DNA of 64,000 bases from Caprimulgus europaeus (GCA_907165065.1 OU015525.1:2856622-2920621), one strand, 5' to 3'; counted from the first letter of the stretch, positions 38,885 to 50,384 are shown. Numbers and translations are program-made. Notes: generated from the sequence alone by a model not told the origin.

Positions 38885-41634
38885 GGAAGCCCCTCACTGT
38901 TTACTGTAACCTTAAAAATGGTAAATTTTGGTAAATTTTAGACACCAAGAGAGTTTTTTTATTTTAATCACTCAGGATGCATGGTGTGGATGGCTGGGTT
39001 TTTTGATGTAAATCCTGCTGTGGTTGTCTCCAAGTCTTTGGTTCCTTTCATGCTTCCTGGCTGCAAATAAACTGTCTAGGGGATAAATATCCAGCTCATT
39101 CAGTTTTCTGCTCAGGGTCTACAGAAGCTTCCAGTTTGGTCTGGGATAAAATGGAAGGGCAATAGTGTGCAACCTCCACACATAGGCTGCCTGCAAGTCA
39201 TTTGGGAAGAGGATGAGCAAAGTACACTCAGTTGTTCCTGTGATACTCTTTTTAGATTCAAAGTCCCTTCAAGTGGACAGAGATAATCTGTCCCAAATTC
39301 CAGCATAACAGGAGCAAAGGAGTCACTATCCTGTGACTTCATTTTGAGAAAGGACTGTTTTTTCAAAAATCATCTCCATCTTCCTTGCTTCATCTGAACT
39401 TGAAGACTGCAAGAGGAAGAAAATATACCATAGCCCATGGTAAGGTCATACAGAGATCTATTAGTGCATTAAAAAATTGACTTTTCAACTTGCAGTCATC
39501 AGATCTTGCTGACCTTGGAGTTGAAGGAAGAGAGAGGAAGTGCAAGGAGATTGGGAAAAGCATCTTCAAAAGGACTAAGGACAATGAGACATGCTACAAG
39601 GAGAGGTTGGAAACTGCCAGGGATGGAGAGAGAATTGGTAGTTTGACTTTGTGGTTGCTAATTTAAAAGGGAAATCAAAGATACAGCAATGCAGGCAGGT
39701 GGACTAGACCCAGTAAACATCCCTTCTGCTCTATGATGCTTGGTGTGAAAGGGTTCAAGGGCATCCCAGGTTCCTTATGACCTTGTTCATGCCCACAAGG
39801 CAAGGAGTTTCCTACTGGTAAAGGAATGTGTTTGGATTCATGCTTTATGGAAGGGTTTGGGACAGGTCTATAATGTTCTTCAATGCAAAACAAAAGCCAG
39901 ACTTACACTAATGTTAGTTTTATCACTTCCACCAGAAGAAATACTCCATCGTTTTATAACCTAAACATACATAAAAGAGAAAAAAATTCTGTTGTTGTTA
40001 CTTCAATCCCTTGTATCTTCATTTTGCAATCTCAGGGCAAGTTGAAGATAGGATATGATTTCCAGTGGGGTCCTCAGCAGCAAATGGTAGAAAAAAAGGG
40101 TGAAGAAATCTATTGATTTTAATTTGTACTGCTTTGGATGTTTTTAAACCAATATCCACTACTGACTTGCCAATACTGATCTTTGCAAGCTTCCCCTCTC
40201 GGGTTAGATCCAAGGGAAAATCACAACTTGAAAAAGATTCAGTCAATATGCAAAGGCCACCTTCATAGCTTCTTTCCAGCAGTTCAAAGCTCCTCAATGC
40301 TGACACTGGCAGCTTTAATTCTACATAGATGCATTACTGAAATGCTCAAAACATCTCAGTCTATAAGACTAGCCTGCTAGATTCACTATCCCTCTCATTC
40401 TGTAACACTGGCCAGCCCATAATGACACCTTGCCACACACAATATAAACAAGATTTGCTGGGACCACATCTCTGGAGTTCAGCACAGCAATGCTGTGAGA
40501 TCTGAATGCAGACCAAAGGCTCTGTAATGCTCTGATTCCACAAAGAATCAAACCAAACCTCTTGTTCAATCATCCTATGAGCTCTAATGGAGTCCCATCA
40601 AAATAAGCCCCATTAGTGCCACCTTGACCATGCTGCAGGTGACTGTGCATCCTGGATCTGACTTTTCTTGCAAATGAGCAAGAACTTTATAAATAGCTCA
40701 TCTTGGCCCCTTCCTGAGTGCAAGCACAACCCAAATTTCATTTCTTACTGCCAACCTGGCTCTACCACTTGTTTTTTCCCTTCTGCTGGAGCAGAGGAAC
40801 TTCCTTGCAGCCTTTCAGCTCTTGCCCAGCAGGTCTAATGGGCTGAGACATGTGGGAGATGCCATCATCCTGCCCCTCCTTATTTATGTTATCCACATCA
40901 CTTACAGGCTCCTGATATCTGTTTCTAGCACCAAATCTCTGTCCTGCTGAAAGGCTGCAAGAGTCCTTCCCTCAGCCTGCCACCCTCAAAGCCTCTTCTT
41001 GCCCTGGAAGTTTGGTCCTGTTAAGGAAAGCTGTGTATATGGTGATCAGCTGCCACAAATGCCCTTATGCTACATTAATTAGCACACAGTCCCCAAGAAG
41101 TGCTGTCACCATCACAGCTTAAATCCCACTGCCGTGGCTTTCCCAAATAGCTATGCCCATCACTGCTGCCTTGGCCTCCAACTCAGTCCCTGCAGGTGGG
41201 GTAGATGATTCCTGCTGTCCCCACCTTCTGCTCTCTTCCCTTTCCACCTAGATTTCCTCAAAGCTGTTCTGCTTTCCAGTTCCTAGCTATGAGTGGATGG
41301 ATGGGGCACTCAGAGATGACCTGAAAAGGAATGCAAAGAATAGACACAGACATGGGGAGCAAACACAAAGAAGACAACACAGACTCTGTTCACCATGAAC
41401 AGACATGAGGGCAGACATTCTCCTTCTGGGCTGCTCACCACTCTGTAGATAAGCTAGTGACCATCCTCTGTGACCATCCATGCCCTTTGTGGTGCACATG
41501 TGCTTGTTGCAACAACCACAGACAGAAAATCAAGGTAAAATATTCAGTGAGAGCTGAAGCTCCTGGTTCTTTCTGTGCTTTTGCTGGCACTAGAGGGCTT
41601 TAAGAGATGATGGTTCTGGAAGTGTCTGACTAAC

Positions 41635-41739
41635 CTTGCTGTCCGTTGTTGGAGACTCCTTCTCCTTCTCTGCGTGCTGGAGTTTTCTGTTCAGGTCTTG
41701 GAACATGTCTTGGTGACGTTTCCTTGTGTGCATGATTTT
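41635..41739 (-). CDS. ADGRB2: ADGRB2 exon: [20 protein letters not shown] segment
   Basis: This 105-nt phase-0 exon encodes 35 residues, beginning [20 protein letters not shown] and ending in a Lys/Glu- and Ser/Thr-rich part with TTDSK. The first 22 residues have helical, possibly coiled-coil character and are conserved throughout the BAI group. The last 13 (with [11 protein letters not shown]) diverge from the human sequence as I remember it. The acceptor is GTTTGCTTCAG and the donor is AAG|GTTAGT. It is followed by a 12-kb intron before the last exon. Like its neighbour it is frame-neutral, so two adjacent symmetric exons of 36 and 105 nt encode this basic helical stretch. Confidence 0.95.
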
Positions 41740-43231
41740 CTGAAGCAAACACAGAGGCCACAGGTCAGCAAACCCTCTTCAGCTGCACAGAAAGAACACA
41801 TCTTCCCCCCAGAGTTTCATACATTATTAAAACCTAGCTCTGTCTCCCTGCAGGTGCAATCTAGCATGCCTAAACTACCTTCAAAGTTCACTGAGGACCT
41901 AGTGTAACATTGCTTTTATTTTCAGGATTAAATGGTGGGAGAGAGTAGAAAAGACTAATTTTTGACCTTATGGTTCCCATAAACCTGGAACGGCCAACTG
42001 TCTGTGCTGCAGAATTTGTCCTTGACAGGCAATATTCTATTAGCTAGACCTAGGAAGCTTTGCTGACCTTCTTTAACTGATACCTGAACTCATGCCCACT
42101 CTGTTCTCAGTGTGTCTCCTTTGCAAATGTGTTCAGAGCTTACTCAAACATGATGAATTAGAGTAAGAAGTTCCATTAGAAAATGATTTTATGAATATCT
42201 ATGATTCTATGAAAATATTCCACAATTTTCTTTTCTTCATATTCTGGCCCTTCTGCATTTCACTTCTACTGCCCAGAAGGAGAGGCAGGACCAATTTATA
42301 TAAGGACTTCCCTTTGCATGTAAGAAATGTTGAATATGGTTTTCTTGAGCTCTGCCAAGTGCTATATAATTGGAGAAGGTGGCTCAAATAGTTTGAACTT
42401 GAAGGATCAGCTTAGATGTACCCATTGTGTCTCTCTTTCAGACCAAGCTCACAACCTGGAGCTCTAAAATCATTCTAGCATTAAGGCAACTCCTCATGGG
42501 CCCTTAATATGACTTTGTTTTGGAATAAGTTAGCAGCTTTGAAGGGAAAAAGGATATCTCTGATAGGAAGGATGCCATGATTGGACTCAGGATAGCTGCA
42601 CTGGCTCTCAGTAGCCCCTCTGTGGAGGGCTTGCTCTTTCAAAGCTTTCCACTCTGTGCCTCAGGTGTGAGGACAGACATTTCTTTACGTACAGTACAGA
42701 CTTCTTCCATCTAGTCTGATTCTATGAGGTTCATTAATAGGTGTAAAAGACCAGGGCTGATGATGGGTTGTGACAATGGGGACATATTAGCTTCCTTTCT
42801 GATAAGCAACAGATCTTGTGCTCAAAAGACAAAGCATTTCAGACCACCAACCAAATCTACGTGTGCTTCCCAAACAGGAACGTGGTGCGGTCACCTACTG
42901 CTACATCAGCTCTCCAGAAACATTTCGCTCACAGAAGGGAAGTTAGAGGTCTTGGGCAAGCTGACATAAGAACTTGATTTACAAAGGTTTACACACGAGC
43001 TACTGCTCCATAAATTAAATATCTACCAATATAAATGACTAATTTGTTTAGCTGCACAGGGTAAGATTTACTAGACAGCCAGTAAAACTCTTTTAACCCA
43101 CCGTTTTATAAGCTTGGAGAAGCTCTTTGGCAAAGGCAGCACTCCTGCAAAGGTGCCAGAAAGAAAAGAAAGCAGCATTTCTTTTTTCATCCTATCTCTA
43201 GAAAAGCACCTTCCAAAAGGGATGTACTCAC
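41740..43231 (-). other. ADGRB2 intron (1.5 kb)
   Basis: Intron between the 36-nt and 105-nt exons. It is unique AT-rich sequence; I see no mobile element or other gene in it. Confidence 0.85.
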
Positions 43232-43267
43232 CTCAAAATCTAGCTCTGCGTATCGGGATTTCCGCCT
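43232..43267 (-). CDS. ADGRB2: ADGRB2 36-nt exon: RRKSRYAELDFE
   Basis: This 36-nt phase-0 exon encodes exactly RRKSRYAELDFE, a basic then acidic motif found in all BAI tails just before KIMHTRKRH. Both ends are in phase 0, so it could be skipped without shifting the frame, although the strong family conservation argues it is normally included. The acceptor is AACACACAG after a pyrimidine tract, and the donor is GAG|GTGAGT. A perfect TACTAAC branchpoint sequence lies at 43305-43311, with its branch A about 38 nt upstream of the exon. A sense-oriented CR1 element ends about 10 nt beyond that branchpoint. Confidence 0.93.
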
Positions 43268-43304
43268 CTGTGTGTTCAAAAGAAAAAAGAAAAGATGGCT
43301 GAAG

Positions 43305-43311
43305 GTTAGTA
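43305..43311 (-). promoter_or_regulatory. Perfect TACTAAC splice branchpoint
   Basis: The minus strand reads TACTAAC, identical to the strongest branchpoint consensus. The branch A is about 38 nt upstream of the acceptor of the 36-nt ADGRB2 exon at 43232-43267. A T/C-rich tract lies between it and the acceptor. The strength of this site may compensate for the small exon and for the nearby CR1. Confidence 0.7.
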
Positions 43312-43321
43312 AGGAGCTGAG

Positions 43322-44075
43322 CACAGAATCACAGAATCACAGGATGTCAGGCATTGGAAGGGACCTCAAAAGATCATCCAGTCCAATCCCCCTGCCGGAG
43401 AAGGAACACCCAGATGAGTTCACACAGGAAGGCATCCAGATGGGTCTTGAATGTCTCCAGAGAAGGAGACTCCACACCCTCCCTGGGCAGCCTGTTCCAG
43501 TGCTCTGTCACCCTCACAGGAAAGAAGTTCCTCCTCAAATCCAAGCGGAACCTCCTGTGTTCCAGCTTACACCCATTGCCCCCTGTCCTGTCGTTGGACA
43601 CCACTGTGAAGAGCCTGGCTCCATCCTCCTCACACTCACCCTTCAAATATTTATCAACATTAATGAGGTCACCCCTCAGCCTCCTCTTCTCCAAGCTAAA
43701 GAGGCCCAGCTCCCTCAGCCTTTCCTCATCAGGGAGGTGCTCCACTCCCTTCATCATCTTGGTGGCTCTTCGCTGGACTCTCTCAAGCAGCTCCCTGTCC
43801 TTCTTGAACTGTGGGGCCCAGAACTGGACACAATATTCCAGATGTGGCCTCACCAGGGCAGAGTAGAGGGGAAGGAGAACCTCTCTTGACCTACTAACCC
43901 CTTCTAATGCACCCCAGGATGCCATTGGCCTTCCTGGCCACAAGGGCACAGTGCTGGCTCATGGTCATCCTGCTGTCCACCAGGACTCCCAGATCCCTTT
44001 CCCCTACACTGCTCTCTAGGAGATCATTTCCCAACCTATACTGGAACCTGGGGTTGTTCCTGCCCAGGTGAGTGG
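43322..44075 (-). mobile_element. CR1 retrotransposon, 3' end with long ORF2 remnant
   Basis: The longest well-preserved CR1 here. On the minus strand it encodes the ORF2 C-terminus in two frames: [20 protein letters not shown] and [13 protein letters not shown], then after a frameshift near 43900 [31 protein letters not shown] and [13 protein letters not shown]. One frameshift separates an otherwise open stretch, so the insertion is fairly young. The tail CTGTGATTCTGTGC lies 54 nt from the acceptor of the 36-nt ADGRB2 exon. Confidence 0.95.
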
Positions 44076-44433
44076 ACACAAATTCAACCACACAGTAGAC
44101 AAAACAGGTAGACCTCTTCTCCTTTTCCTTCTTCCTACACCTTTAACATGTTTCTCTTGCTCTTTGTGATGGAAAGTGCCAGCCATTTAGAGGGATCTCT
44201 ACCAAAAAACACTGAGCCTTGAGGAGGGCTGAGCATGGGCTGAGCAGAGGAGTTTGGCCAATTCAAGCTCTGTTCTAGTTATGAGCTTGCAGGTCATTCA
44301 CACAATAGGAAGCAGAGAGGGAGCAGCAGATCAGCCAACTGATCTACTGGAGCTTTTGAGCACCAGTCAGCTAAGACTGAAGATTGGACAGCAATGGCCA
44401 GACCTGCTCTCTGACAATAGGCAAGAAAAATGT

Positions 44434-45010
44434 GGCCAGCAGGTTGAGGGAGGTGATTCTCCCCCTGTACTCCCCCTGCTCTCATAAGGCCCCACCTGGA
44501 GTACTGTGTCCAGTTCTGGAGCCCTCAACACAAGAAAGACACAGACCAGTTAGAATGAGTCCAGAGGAGGCCACGAGGATGATCTGAGGGCTGAAGCACC
44601 TCTGCTGTGAGGACAGGCTGAGAGAGTTGGGACTTTCCAGCCTGGAGAAGAGAAGGATTAGGGGAGATTTTATAGCGACCTTCCAATACCTGAAGGGCCT
44701 ACAAGAAAGCTGGGGAGGGACTTTTTATAAGAGCAGTTAATGATAGAACAGGGGAAATGTCTCAAAACTGAAAGAGGGGAGGTTTAGATTAGATAATAAG
44801 AAGAAATTCTTTGCTGTGAGGGTGGTCAGACACTGGAACAGGTTGTGCAGAGAAGTTGTGGATGCTCCTCCCTGGAAGTGTTCTGGGCCAGGTTGGATGA
44901 GGCTTTGAGCAACCTGGTCTAGTGGAAGGTGTCCCTGCTGATGGCAGGGGGGTTGGAACTGGATGATCTTTAAGGTCCCTTCCAATCCAAACTACTTTAT
45001 GATTCTATGA
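44434..45010 (+). mobile_element. CR1 retrotransposon, 3' end
   Basis: A plus-strand copy starting at GCCAGCAGGTTGAGGGAGG, with CACCTGGAGTACTGTGTCC, GAGGCCACGAGGATGATC and the tail TACTTTATGATTCTATGA. It is 5' end to 5' end with the minus-strand CR1 360 bp away. Confidence 0.93.
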
Positions 45011-45585
45011 AAAGGGCCAGGTGCCCTAGGACACACCTCAGCCTAAGATCTAAGGTCTAGGGAGAACTGGTAATGTTATGTGATGAGTTATCACAGGTCA
45101 GAAGGAGAGGGCTGCACTTGTACAAAACCTCTGACATCCCTTTGATGCCAAGAGCATTGTGTGGCATGCCTTAGGGACACTTTACACCTGCAGTCACTAG
45201 GGTTTTCTCACTGTATCATGACTGAAGTCACCAAAATGGGAAACAGAGGCACAGGAGAGAAGGAGAAAAGGTAATGCAAGCCATGTGTCTTGCATTAAAA
45301 TGAACAACCTTTGACAAAACTAACATTTTTGTTGGACTTGGCTTTGCCTGGAGGGCCAAGGACAGTTCATCCAGCAATGGAATATGTCTGTGGAATCCAT
45401 GAGAGATTTTAAACATTACATTACAAAACTCTATCACATGACAGTGATCTCTCATGATAATATAGCACTGGCATTGCATGGTGGGCTGCATTTCATCTAA
45501 GGTGCTTCTCTTGAAGCAGTATGGCCAGTGTTGAGGGCAGGGCATCATTCTGGGCTGTTAACAACACAGTAATTCACATGCTCAC

Positions 45586-46265
45586 CTCCAAGGAGCTCAT
45601 GGAGAGGGTGGAGACGGTTTCACTCTTGGACACCACACCTGAGTTCCCTGAGTCACCTGTGTCACACAGGCTGTTGGGAATCTGTGACTCGTTAGAGATA
45701 TTTTGTGGAGCCAGTTGCTGCTGTTGTTGTATCATGGGGGAACCTTGAACTTCACTGCATGTCACGGTTACAGGCTCCCGTGGAGGACTCTTGACAACAA
45801 AGCCTGGGTCAGTAGCCATACTGAGGTGGATGAGCCGTGTCTGGGGCATCTGGTCAATATTGATGCTGTATTTGCTCTCGTCTTTGGGTGGTTTGGCCCG
45901 TAAGGTAGACGTGTTGGTAGGCAGAATGACGTAGCTGGTGTCCAGTGTTTGCTCTTGCGCTCGGGAAAGTTCTGAGTCCAACTTCTTGAAGATGTCCCCA
46001 TCACAGATGTAGATGGATTTAGGTGGCTGGTTCTTGTCTTTCTTCAGAGTGAGAGTGTGGTTGCTGAAGTCATTCAGGTTGATGGCCCCCAGGTAGTGTG
46101 GTGAGCCCTGAAGATGCATCTTGGAGACATTGGCTGGAAGACTGTTAAAGTTTGATGACCCCTTCTGGTGATTGAGTTTCAGTTTCTCTTCATCTGGTAG
46201 TGATGGACGCTTCAGTGTTCCTGTTATGGTTGAGGTCCTACAGGTGGTGATGTCTTTATTCAGCA
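45586..46265 (-). CDS. ADGRB2: ADGRB2 large exon: central cytoplasmic tail
   Basis: This 680-nt exon encodes the bulk of the cytoplasmic tail: two bases completing Val, then 226 codons from LNKDITTC to SMSSLE. Recognisable stretches in order are [86 protein letters not shown], a short poly-Gln run (QQQQQ) and [15 protein letters not shown]. The region is Ser/Thr-rich and probably disordered, suited to phosphorylation and scaffold binding (inference). The part around the Gln run is where I remember a long Pro-rich segment in mammals. The acceptor is CTGTCTCCCTAG and the donor is GAG|GTGAGC. Read-through into the intron would add only VSM before a stop. Confidence 0.96.
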
Positions 46266-46609
46266 CTAGGGAGACAGATAAATATCCTTAGCACCTCAAG
46301 TAGGTTTTTGTTACCACACCAATACACCTACCACAGTCACACCGTGCTAGTAAGTTTCCTTGGACCTCTCAGAAAGAGATTATGGTGGCAGAACAGTGTT
46401 TGGCACTGTTGCTTGGGTTTTGTTTGTTTGTTTGTTTATTGTTTTTTTTCTAAATCCAGGATGCCAAAGCTGACTAAAGCTAAAGCTAGGGAGGAAAAAT
46501 AAACTTTCTTATTTTAAGACACTTGTCTGTGATGTGAATTTTCCAACACAATCATGACCAAAACTCCCAATTTGTCATATTGATAACAATATCTTGAAAA
46601 GCAAATACA

Positions 46610-46661
46610 TGTATATATATTTAATATATGTAGTATTTGTATATATATTAAATATATACAT
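46610..46661 (+). repeat. AT-rich near-palindromic block
   Basis: GTATATATATTTAATATATG is followed about 10 bp later by GTATATATATTAAATATATAC, giving potential cruciform or hairpin pairing. Intronic. Confidence 0.6.
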
Positions 46662-47355
46662 TACTAGCCTATGGAGGAGTAGAATTCTTTAAACTATAAG
46701 GTTGCTTTCATGTCAGAAATTATTTTGATTCAGAAAATAGCTGAAATGCAGCATTATCAATTATTTCAAATGTAAATATATATATTTTAACCTCACTGAA
46801 CTGCTTCAGGTTGTTCTATTCCCTTGAACAGTTTCAGTGTCAATAATTTGGTATTTTTATTTTAAAACACGCCACATTTTGTTCTAAATTTCTAACTGCT
46901 CTCCAAAAAGCTTATGTTCTAGTAATCATAGCAAGCCTTTGTGAGCACTAATTATTTAGTGGTTATTTCAATTTCCCTTGAGGAAAGAAAGGAATGCCAT
47001 GAATATTCTTTAATAAGAAAGGAAAACTTTAAAATGAGGACGATGTGAACATGGCAATTAGGATGTATATAAAGGACACTCAGACACTCATTCCCACCCA
47101 ACACTGTCCACAACAAAACATCTGCTCCTTTTCTAGGCATAACAATCTATTGCTCAGTTGGTTCCAGGCTGCAACAAAGACCTTAGGAAGATAATGACAT
47201 CAGCTTTGATGTCTCCAGGGGATGGAAATCACAGACACTGAGGAAGGGGCAAAGTGGTGTAGGTCTGAAGACTACTTACCCAGTATTTCAGCAGAGGAAA
47301 AGAGAAATAAATGCATATTCCTCTTTCACCCATCTCAGAAGGAAGAAAAAAAAAA

Positions 47356-47442
47356 AAAAAAAAGGTCCTTTTACCTATTTTTTTCTAAATGGACATGAGA
47401 AAAAAAAGGTCCTTTTACCTATTTTTTTCTAAATGGACAAGA
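47356..47442 (+). repeat. 44-bp direct tandem duplication
   Basis: An A-run followed by GGTCCTTTTACCTATTTTTT and CTAAATGGACA occurs twice at a spacing of 44 bp with at most one or two differences. This indicates a recent duplication in the 4.1-kb intron. Confidence 0.9.
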
Positions 47443-48579
47443 GACAAGGATCTTTGGGGTAACCTGATACTATTCAGCTGCTCCACCTGGAACAGAGGCA
47501 GGACATGACACAGGCATCCCATGGGACTGAGGACACACTCATTTTTCTACCAAATCATACTAAGAGTGATGGGTGCTGGAAGAGCAAAGCTCCCCTTAAA
47601 GGCTACAGAGCAGGCAAGGTAGGATGACAAGGATATCAAGTAGAATAAAAGAACTTTTGAAAAGCTTTTCCATCTAAACATACTGGGTGTAACTATGGCA
47701 GCCGTGGTCATCTTGACATTGCTAGAGGACTCGCAAGGATAAATCAGAGCGTTACAGCGTATTCATGGCATACACTGTTGCTGAAGTCAAACCCTTCACT
47801 TGGGAGCATCAATAAGATTTATTGATTCAGGCTCTTCTCCATACTCACATCAGCTGCAGAAAGTAGGTCTGGAGAGGTTTGCACTTGGCAATCTCTAAGC
47901 ATGGAGCAAAGTGAGGTTTTAACACTGAGTCATGGACTAGTGTTCAACTGGGATTTCAACCCAATCCTACCAGTGAATCTAAGTGAGGAGGTTATGAACG
48001 GTATCAGGCATATCTCAGATCCATCATAACAAGAGAGCTGGTGCCTCCAGGAGAAATGATGGCCAGAAACCAATAAACAGACTTCTATTTTTTATTATTC
48101 TATAAGCAGCCTGCATAGGATGATGCACCATATAGAAATGTCTCTGAAATGGGGACTATTATTAACTACTTCGCTTAGTGCAGACTAAGAGTACTTTATC
48201 AGAGGAGGAATATCTCCTCAGGCAGACAACAAAAAATTGTATAGCTGTATGCTGGCAAAGGAATGGAAGCCTAGGCTGTTAGCAAGCTGCTGATCCAGGG
48301 TCTTTAGCCCTGAAATCATGTGAAAACAACCAGCTCCTTCCTTTCCGCTGGGAAGCTCAATTTGGAAGCAAGAAACTGTGTAGCAGATCCAGAAAGGTTC
48401 CTTTCTCGCAGGAGTTCAGGGTCTGCCTTGGTTTCCAGCACAAGGTGGGCTGCTGGCTGTGTAGCTGGTTGTGTGTGCCAACACCCAGCCTGGATGTGTT
48501 CAACTCAGACCTGGTCTCACATGCATGTTTTTTGCATGTGATTTTTTTTGGAACTGAGATCTTCAGTGTCAAAAAGGAA

Positions 48580-49157
48580 GGAGAAAGACAAATGAGAAGA
48601 GAGAGACAACTAGAAATTAGATTAGAGAGTGTGAGACAGAGAAACAGAAAGAAAAAATGAACAGACCCTGAAAAGAGATAAATGGACAGAAAGAGACCAT
48701 GAAATAAGATATCACAGGGATAAGTGAGATAAATAGACCGTGACTGTGATAAGCATAGGGAGAGTGAGCGAGGCAGAGAGAAGGACAGGAAAAGATAAAT
48801 AAGATATAGATAGATATTAGATAGATAAATGATAGTGACAGTGATAGACAATCCACAGAAACACAGTGACAGAGACAAATGCTGACAGAGGCAGAAATAC
48901 ATAAATAACAGGTACTGCAAGACAGACAGCTGAGGACAGAGATAAATAAGTGATTGCAAGATAGTGTGACAGAGATGAATTATAGATAAATACATTAGAT
49001 GCAGATAAATAAATGATGGATTAGATAAAGAAAAGGATAAATGGAAGGGACAAATAGATATGTATACAAAGAGAGAAAGAAGGAGAGAAATAGAAAAAAA
49101 GGAAGAGAAAAAGAAAGTAAGAAAGAAGGAAAGAAGGAAGGAAGGCAGGAAAGAAAT
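48580..49157 (+). repeat. Degenerate GA/GATA-rich low-complexity DNA
   Basis: Purine-rich sequence with many AGATAAAT, GACAGAGA and AGAGAAAG motifs and occasional C or T interruptions. It leads into the pure purine array and looks like its decayed flank. Confidence 0.75.
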
Positions 49158-49418
<261 letters not shown>

Positions 49419-50344
49419 TAAATAGAAGCTTTCTCATGATGGTAACTGAACACACATTATGTGCTGTCCTTCACTAGGGGAGATCCTGGTTTGGAAGATA
49501 TGAATTATATGCAAGTGCCAAGCAAGCTGGTATTTTTCTTGCTTGGGAGAAGGGAGAAGTCTAAGAGGGTAAATTAAAGCCTAAATATCTAAAAAGATAA
49601 AGAAAAAAAAAACCAAAAAAAACCAAAACAACAAACCAAAAAAACTCAACAGACAAATCATCAGGCATACCAGGACCAGGAGAGGATGAAACGAAGAGGT
49701 GGTAAAGGAGAATCCAGACAGCACAGACACTCCCAGGGGAACCAGAGAAAAGGGAGTTACTGGGGAAAGGGACTATCAACTCATGCAGATCTTCAGGATC
49801 AAAATGCATGTGTGTGATTGAACACACAACAAAAAGGTGCAGGCAAAGGAGGAGAGACCTAACTGACCTCCATATGTGTGCATGGAGCCAGGTGGAGTGG
49901 TGGGAAGGCTCTCCAGATTCCAGACCTTCTTAAAGACACCTCTCCTGAGCACAGAGCTTGAGATTGGTGTGACTGGTGTGAGTCCCTTGGGCAGGGGTTG
50001 CTAAAGCAAAGAAGGATCACAGTAGGAAGAGATGGATCCAATCTCTTCTTCCTTGATACTCTTCTCTGCCACCATGATATATGGGCCACAACTAAGAAAT
50101 ATCTTGGCAGCAAGGCTTAATCTTAGTCAAAAGGCCAAAAGAGCTATAGGAAAAAAGGATAAGCAAAGCATACGGGAGAATTATGGGTGTTGGCTTTCTT
50201 TTGGCCAGGGTTGAGAGTAAAGGCAGCCCACACAAGTACATGCAAGCCACTAAGACACACACAAAAGAGAAAGGAAAAAGAAAAATGGCCTAGTTCAATC
50301 CCCAAACCAGGTCACTTGTTGATTCTCACCTGTGATGTGCTCAC

Positions 50345-50384
50345 CTGATCTACAAGCCATATCCACGTCCTTCTCAAAATCGGT
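50345..50384 (-). CDS. ADGRB2: ADGRB2 40-nt exon: TDFEKDVDMACRS segment of the tail
   Basis: This very short exon encodes 13 complete residues, TDFEKDVDMACRS, plus the first base of a Val codon that is completed by the next exon. The DFEKDVD motif is shared by all three BAI receptors. The acceptor is CTGTCTTTCAG and the donor is TCAG|GTGAGC. At 40 nt it is near the size where splicing usually needs exonic or intronic help. Because 40 is not a multiple of three, skipping it would shift the frame and truncate the tail, so it is expected to be constitutive. It was placed by hand from splice sites and family motif; the phase match on both sides is exact. Confidence 0.93.

Larger units (their letters stand above)
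29636..41634 (-). other. ADGRB2 terminal intron (12.0 kb)
   Basis: Intron between the 105-nt exon and the last exon, with donor GTTAGT and acceptor TTGCAG. It holds CR1 fragments at 34265-34557, 34760-35247, 36992-37379 and 38468-38790, an (AAAAT)n array at 30994-31197, a T/G-rich stretch at 35354-35434 and a relatively GC-rich patch at 33735-33960. No further exon is needed, because the flanking exons join in phase and in the expected family order. Confidence 0.85.
43268..45585 (-). other. ADGRB2 intron (2.3 kb) with two opposed CR1 copies
   Basis: Intron between the large tail exon and the 36-nt exon. More than half is CR1: a minus-strand copy at 43322-44075 (sense to the gene) and a plus-strand copy at 44434-45010 (antisense). 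The rest is unique sequence. Confidence 0.85.

Noticed and set aside
42199..42214. CR1 tail (TATGATTCTATGA)
   Set aside because: The match is about 13 bases and there is no adjoining CR1 sequence on either side.
43374..44091. Reverse-transcriptase-like protein of about 190 residues as a host gene
   Set aside because: It is the C-terminus of CR1 ORF2, with a frameshift near 43900 and a CR1 tail at 43322.
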